A stretch of DNA of 10,294 nucleotides from Brevibacillus sp. (GTDB lineage: Bacteria > Bacillota > Bacilli > Brevibacillales > Brevibacillaceae), in assembly GCA_029240815.1 (NCBI GenBank), contig JARDZO010000208.1, positions 1 to 10,294 on the forward strand. The letters are read 5' to 3'. Position numbers and translations under genes: made by a program. Below the pieces are notes generated by a model, which saw only the letters and a list, made by a program, of their open reading frames with translations, was not told the DNA's origin and ran no database searches. Of this stretch, positions 7,930-10,294 are shown one piece after another (positions within the stretch are counted from its first letter, which is position 1; every line of letters begins with the position of its first letter).

Positions 7930-7983
7930 TTTGGACATACCCGATTCATCTGTGTCATACACATAAACGAGCAACTGTCCAAA
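7930..7983 (+). repeat. Nested inverted repeats upstream of the YitT-type gene
   Basis: TTTGGAC (7930-7936) and GTCCAAA (7977-7983) are perfect inverted arms 40 bases apart; between them TGTGT (7951-7955) and ACACA (7959-7963) form a second tight palindrome. The outer right arm touches the purine-rich ribosome binding site (AAAGGGAGGGG). This could be an RNA structure limiting translation or a pair of operators; TTGGAC could alternatively be a -35 box, but no good -10 box follows. Confidence 0.35.
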
Positions 7984-7997
7984 GGGAGGGGAGGGGC

Positions 7998-8750
7998 ATG
8001 TACTGGTTGACAAAAACGGTCGCGATACTGGCTGGCAGCATCCTGGTGGCAATAGGCGTCAATCTGTTTTTGGTGCCCCATCGCTTGATGGACGGTGGCA
8101 TGATCGGAATTGGTCTCTTGGCGACTTATTACATGAAATTGCCGCCTGGGCTCGTGATGATTTTCGTCAGTATTCCTGTCTACATCGTCGTATTTTTCCT
8201 GGATCGTTCGCTCTTTTTCCACAGCTTTCACGGGATGCTCATTTCTTCCTTTTTCATTGATATTTTTTCCGTCATGCGCGAATGGAATCATTGGACGATC
8301 GCGAGCTCTTCTATTACAGGTGGAGTCTTGATCGGAATGGGCATCGGCCTGATGCTTGCCTACGAAACGAATACAGGAGGGACGGATCTGCTCGCCCAAT
8401 TTCTCGCGAGGAGATTCCACATGCGCGTCGCCTTGCTCATCTTGTTCATCGACGGGTTGATCGTCGCGTGCTCGCTGCAGACCATCGGCGTAGAGAGAAC
8501 TGTTTTCTCGCTGCTCACCATCATTGCAGTCGCAGCTACCACGCATATGTTCAGTGGTCTGGGGAAGAGACAACCACCCTATACGATTTTAGGGCGGCTG
8601 GGCTCCTTTCGCGCGAGTGAGCGCGTCGCGTTCAGAACCATCAGCGCGTCGAACAGACATGTCACCAAACCGATCTCCATTGGCTCAACAAGAAAGGGGG
8701 AAGGGAAGGGGGAATTTATGGAGAAAATAAATAGGAAAAGGATGAAATGA
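7998..8750 (+). CDS. YitT-family membrane protein, short form with unusual basic tail
   Basis: 250 residues; the ATG at 7998 follows a strong AAAGGGAGGGGAGGGG site. Residues 1-187 are about five or six membrane helices with family hallmarks: GVNLFLVPHRLMDGGMIGIG (20-39), a HGML motif (78-81) and YETNTGGTDLLAQFLARRF (122-140). The family function is not established; transport across the membrane is presumed. The cytoplasmic DUF2179 domain of full-length YitT proteins is absent, as in shorter members of about 200 residues. The last 60-odd residues (about 188-250) are rich in Arg, Lys, Ser and Gly, have no membrane segment and resemble translated intergenic DNA. They may be a genuine tail or read-through after loss of an earlier stop. 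The MBL-fold gene starts nine bases later, so the two are probably cotranscribed. Confidence 0.82.
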   Translation: MYWLTKTVAILAGSILVAIGVNLFLVPHRLMDGGMIGIGLLATYYMKLPPGLVMIFVSIPVYIVVFFLDRSLFFHSFHGMLISSFFIDIFSVMREWNHWTIASSSITGGVLIGMGIGLMLAYETNTGGTDLLAQFLARRFHMRVALLILFIDGLIVACSLQTIGVERTVFSLLTIIAVAATTHMFSGLGKRQPPYTILGRLGSFRASERVAFRTISASNRHVTKPISIGSTRKGEGKGEFMEKINRKRMK

Positions 8751-8759
8751 GGGAACGTC

Positions 8760-9701
8760 TTGTCTGCCAATACTCCCGAAATGATTACAGAACGTGTCGG
8801 TTACTTTCCCGGTCAAGTGAATGTTGGACTGGTAATCGGAAGCAACGGTGCCATTCTGATCGACTCCGGTTTAGATACGCAAACAGCGAAAAAGTTGAAA
8901 AAAGGACTGGACGCCATCGCCCAGCCCTTGTGTGCCATTATTCAAACACACGCTCATGCAGACCACTTTGGTGGCAACGCCTACCTGCTCGGATGCTGGC
9001 CCGAAACTCAGGTGTACGCGCCACCGTTGGAGGAAGCGATCATCCGTTATCCGATTCTCGAACCGATCTACCTGAATATGGGTGCAGAACCTCTCTCAGA
9101 TTTACGAAACAAGTTTTTGCTAGCCCAAGCTTCTCGGGTGGACCATCTCCTTCCACTGGAGGGTGAAATCGAGATCGATGGCGTACCGTTCTCCATCCTT
9201 TCTCTGCCGGGACACAGCTGGCAGCAGGTAGGCGTCGTGTGTGACGACATCTGCTTTGCGGCCGACAGTTATTTAGGGGAAGAAATATTGGATAAGCACA
9301 AATTGCCGTTTCTTGTGGATGCTCACGAGACAATCGCAAGTCTGGAAAAACTGCAGGCGTCCAGCTACAAAGGCTATATACCTGGACACGGGCCGTACAC
9401 CACCTCCTCTCAAGGTGCTGTGACCAAAAACATTGAGCTTCATTACAAAATTTACGCCCAGATCGAGGAATTATTACAGGAAGAGAGTACCCTGGAAGAG
9501 GCATTGGCTCTCCTATGTGAGCGCTTGCACATTTCCATCGAGAACGCCTCCAGTTTTGTCCTGTTTCGGACGGCGTTCATGGGTTATCTCGTCGGATTGC
9601 TCAAACAGGAGAGAGTGGCCTATCGGTTTGTTCAAAATCGATGGTTATGGAGGATAAAAGAGAAAGTAGTTCAGGAAGGAGCAGGTGGTGCTGAGAGGTA
9701 G
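8760..9701 (+). CDS. MBL-fold metallo-hydrolase
   Basis: 313 residues. The start is TTG at 8760, chosen because GAGGG lies six bases upstream; the first ATG (8781) has no such site. The metallo-beta-lactamase fold covers about 10-215 and the metal ligands are complete: THAHADHFGG (H64, H66, D68, H69), H152 in GHSWQQVG, D169 in FAADSYLG and H210 in PGHGP. This predicts a two-metal hydrolase. Residues 225-300 are a helical C-terminal region (EELLQEESTLEEALALL, then VAYRFVQNRWLW) that looks like a winged-helix add-on found in several Bacillales MBL proteins. Substrate unknown; the fold covers thioester, lactone, nuclease and other activities. The gene follows the YitT-type gene by nine bases and its end overlaps the convergent YugN-like gene by 31 bases. 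Confidence 0.9.
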   Translation: MSANTPEMITERVGYFPGQVNVGLVIGSNGAILIDSGLDTQTAKKLKKGLDAIAQPLCAIIQTHAHADHFGGNAYLLGCWPETQVYAPPLEEAIIRYPILEPIYLNMGAEPLSDLRNKFLLAQASRVDHLLPLEGEIEIDGVPFSILSLPGHSWQQVGVVCDDICFAADSYLGEEILDKHKLPFLVDAHETIASLEKLQASSYKGYIPGHGPYTTSSQGAVTKNIELHYKIYAQIEELLQEESTLEEALALLCERLHISIENASSFVLFRTAFMGYLVGLLKQERVAYRFVQNRWLWRIKEKVVQEGAGGAER

Positions 9702-10033
9702 TCAGCGATTTCAGCAAGTTTGTGCTCGGCTGCTTCGCGGACGGCTTTGGGAATGAAAAAGACTTCTTCGGAAGCGGCGTTTATGTAAAACTTTGCTTCC
9801 AGATAGGGATGCCCCAGCTTGACGGTGAGCTCGCCTTTTCCTGTCGTCGTGTGAGCGTAATTCGTAGGAATTCGTAAAAAGTACGTACTGCTGCTGGCGG
9901 AGTCATACATGACGACATCATACGTGGGTGTGGCATCCCCTCCTGATCGTTGAAAGCCCTGCAGTCTCAACATCTTGTCGACGTAGGAGAGTGGCTGCAC
10001 GACACCGGTCAGGGTTTTGTTTTTTAACCGCAT
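9671..10033 (-). CDS. YugN-like family protein
   Basis: 120 residues. Two ATGs lie six bases apart (10039 and 10033). GAGGAGG ends directly at the first and six bases before the second, so 10033 (MRLKNKTLTG) is the likely start. The order of features matches the YugN-like family of Bacillales: a region about finding a close partner position (VDKMLRLQGFQR, 18-29), a TYDVVMYDS strand, YFLRIPTNY (51-59), a conserved KLGHPYLEAKFY segment (72-83), and a C-terminal amphipathic helix (VREAAEHKLAEIADYL). No catalytic motif, membrane segment or signal peptide is visible; family function is unknown. Its last 31 bases overlap the end of the MBL-fold gene in the opposite direction. Family call is from memory of the motif order, not from a search. 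Confidence 0.72.
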   Translation of the reverse strand: MRLKNKTLTGVVQPLSYVDKMLRLQGFQRSGGDATPTYDVVMYDSASSSTYFLRIPTNYAHTTTGKGELTVKLGHPYLEAKFYINAASEEVFFIPKAVREAAEHKLAEIADYLSAPPAPS

Positions 10034-10139
10034 GGACATCCTCCTCGGCTCAACCTTTAAGTAATCAGGTTTGGTATCATCCTATGTAGGGCAATCACAA
10101 TTCAGACTTGTAGAAAAAGAAAAGAAGGAGTGGACCAAC
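10034..10139. promoter_or_regulatory. Divergent intergenic region between YugN-like and PHP genes
   Basis: These 106 bases must hold promoters for both genes. A small inverted repeat, AACCT (10052-10056) and AGGTT (10067-10071), lies near the YugN-like start. TATCAT at 10076-10081 is a possible -10 box on the plus strand but lacks a matching -35 box. No convincing promoter can be assigned by eye. Confidence 0.25.
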
Positions 10140-10294
10140 ATGAATAACCATGCTGATTTACATACCCATACAAAAGCATCTGACGGTACGTGTGATCCGG
10201 CTGAAAACGTGCGCCTCGCCAAAGAAGCGGGACTGGCGGCTGTTGCGATTACCGATCACGATACGGTGGCAGGTGTCCCAGCGGCATTGGAAGC
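10140..10294 (+). CDS. PHP-domain phosphoesterase (3' end outside window)
   Basis: 51 residues are visible. ATG at 10140 follows AAGGAG by nine bases. The N-terminus carries the first two metal-binding motifs of the PHP fold: HADLHTHTKASDG at 4-16 (H8, H10, D15) and AITDHDTVAG at 36-45 (D39, H40, D41). The exact form DLHTHT..SDG..P followed by ITDHDT is that of the stand-alone PHP proteins of the YciV/TrpH (RNase AM) type, which release nucleotides from 5' ends of RNA or short oligonucleotides and act on 3',5'-bisphosphonucleotides. The subfamily is an inference, because the rest of the protein is not in the window. Confidence 0.85.
   Translation, partial: MNNHADLHTHTKASDGTCDPAENVRLAKEAGLAAVAITDHDTVAGVPAALE

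Noticed and set aside
10069..10094. SigB-like promoter (GTTTGG-N14-GGGCAA) before the PHP gene
   Set aside because: Only partial matches in both boxes, and presence of SigB in this organism is not known from the window.

Overview
This window reads as ordinary chromosomal DNA of an endospore-forming Firmicute of the Brevibacillus/Paenibacillus type. That is inferred from moderate GC content, strong AGGAGG-type ribosome binding sites, frequent TTG/GTG starts, and a gene set (FabI, YjcD-like helicase, YugN-like protein, YitT-like protein) typical of Bacillales. There is no sign of phage, transposon, plasmid, CRISPR, tRNA or rRNA. It holds ten convincing protein genes (two cut by the window edges) plus two small candidate ORFs.

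Layout. On the minus strand, bases 1-1809 carry an HD-GYP signalling protein (3' end missing) preceded by a MerR-type HTH/coiled-coil protein resembling the chromosome-anchoring protein RacA. Divergent from it, a ZIP-family metal transporter (2034-2756) has a good promoter with a small inverted repeat inside its spacer. Then come a 46-residue hypothetical ORF and fabI (3055-3828), which ends in a strong hairpin. Convergent to fabI is a large UvrD/PcrA-type helicase (3965-6298, minus) with a CoiA-like zinc-ribbon N-terminus. Upstream of it on the same strand is a CNNM/CBS/CorC membrane protein (6380-7744), separated from the helicase by its own hairpin terminator. Its leader holds a candidate 34-codon upstream ORF that overlaps the TTG start. 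Divergent from it are a YitT-family membrane protein with an odd basic tail (7998-8750) and an MBL-fold hydrolase (8760-9701), probably cotranscribed. The last 31 bases of the hydrolase gene overlap the end of a convergent YugN-like gene (9671-10033, minus). A PHP-domain phosphoesterase begins at 10140 and leaves the window.

How the genes work together: mostly they do not form one pathway. Two handle metal ions (ZIP importer, CorC-type Mg2+ protein), one makes fatty acids (FabI), one acts on DNA (helicase), one may organise chromosomes (RacA-like), and one belongs to the cyclic-di-GMP phosphodiesterase family but lacks a key metal ligand. I see no multi-gene defence, biosynthetic or mobile system. 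The most interesting points are the leader ORF and competing hairpins upstream of the CorC-type gene, the degenerate FD (instead of HD) motif in the HD-GYP protein, and the CoiA-like fusion on the helicase.
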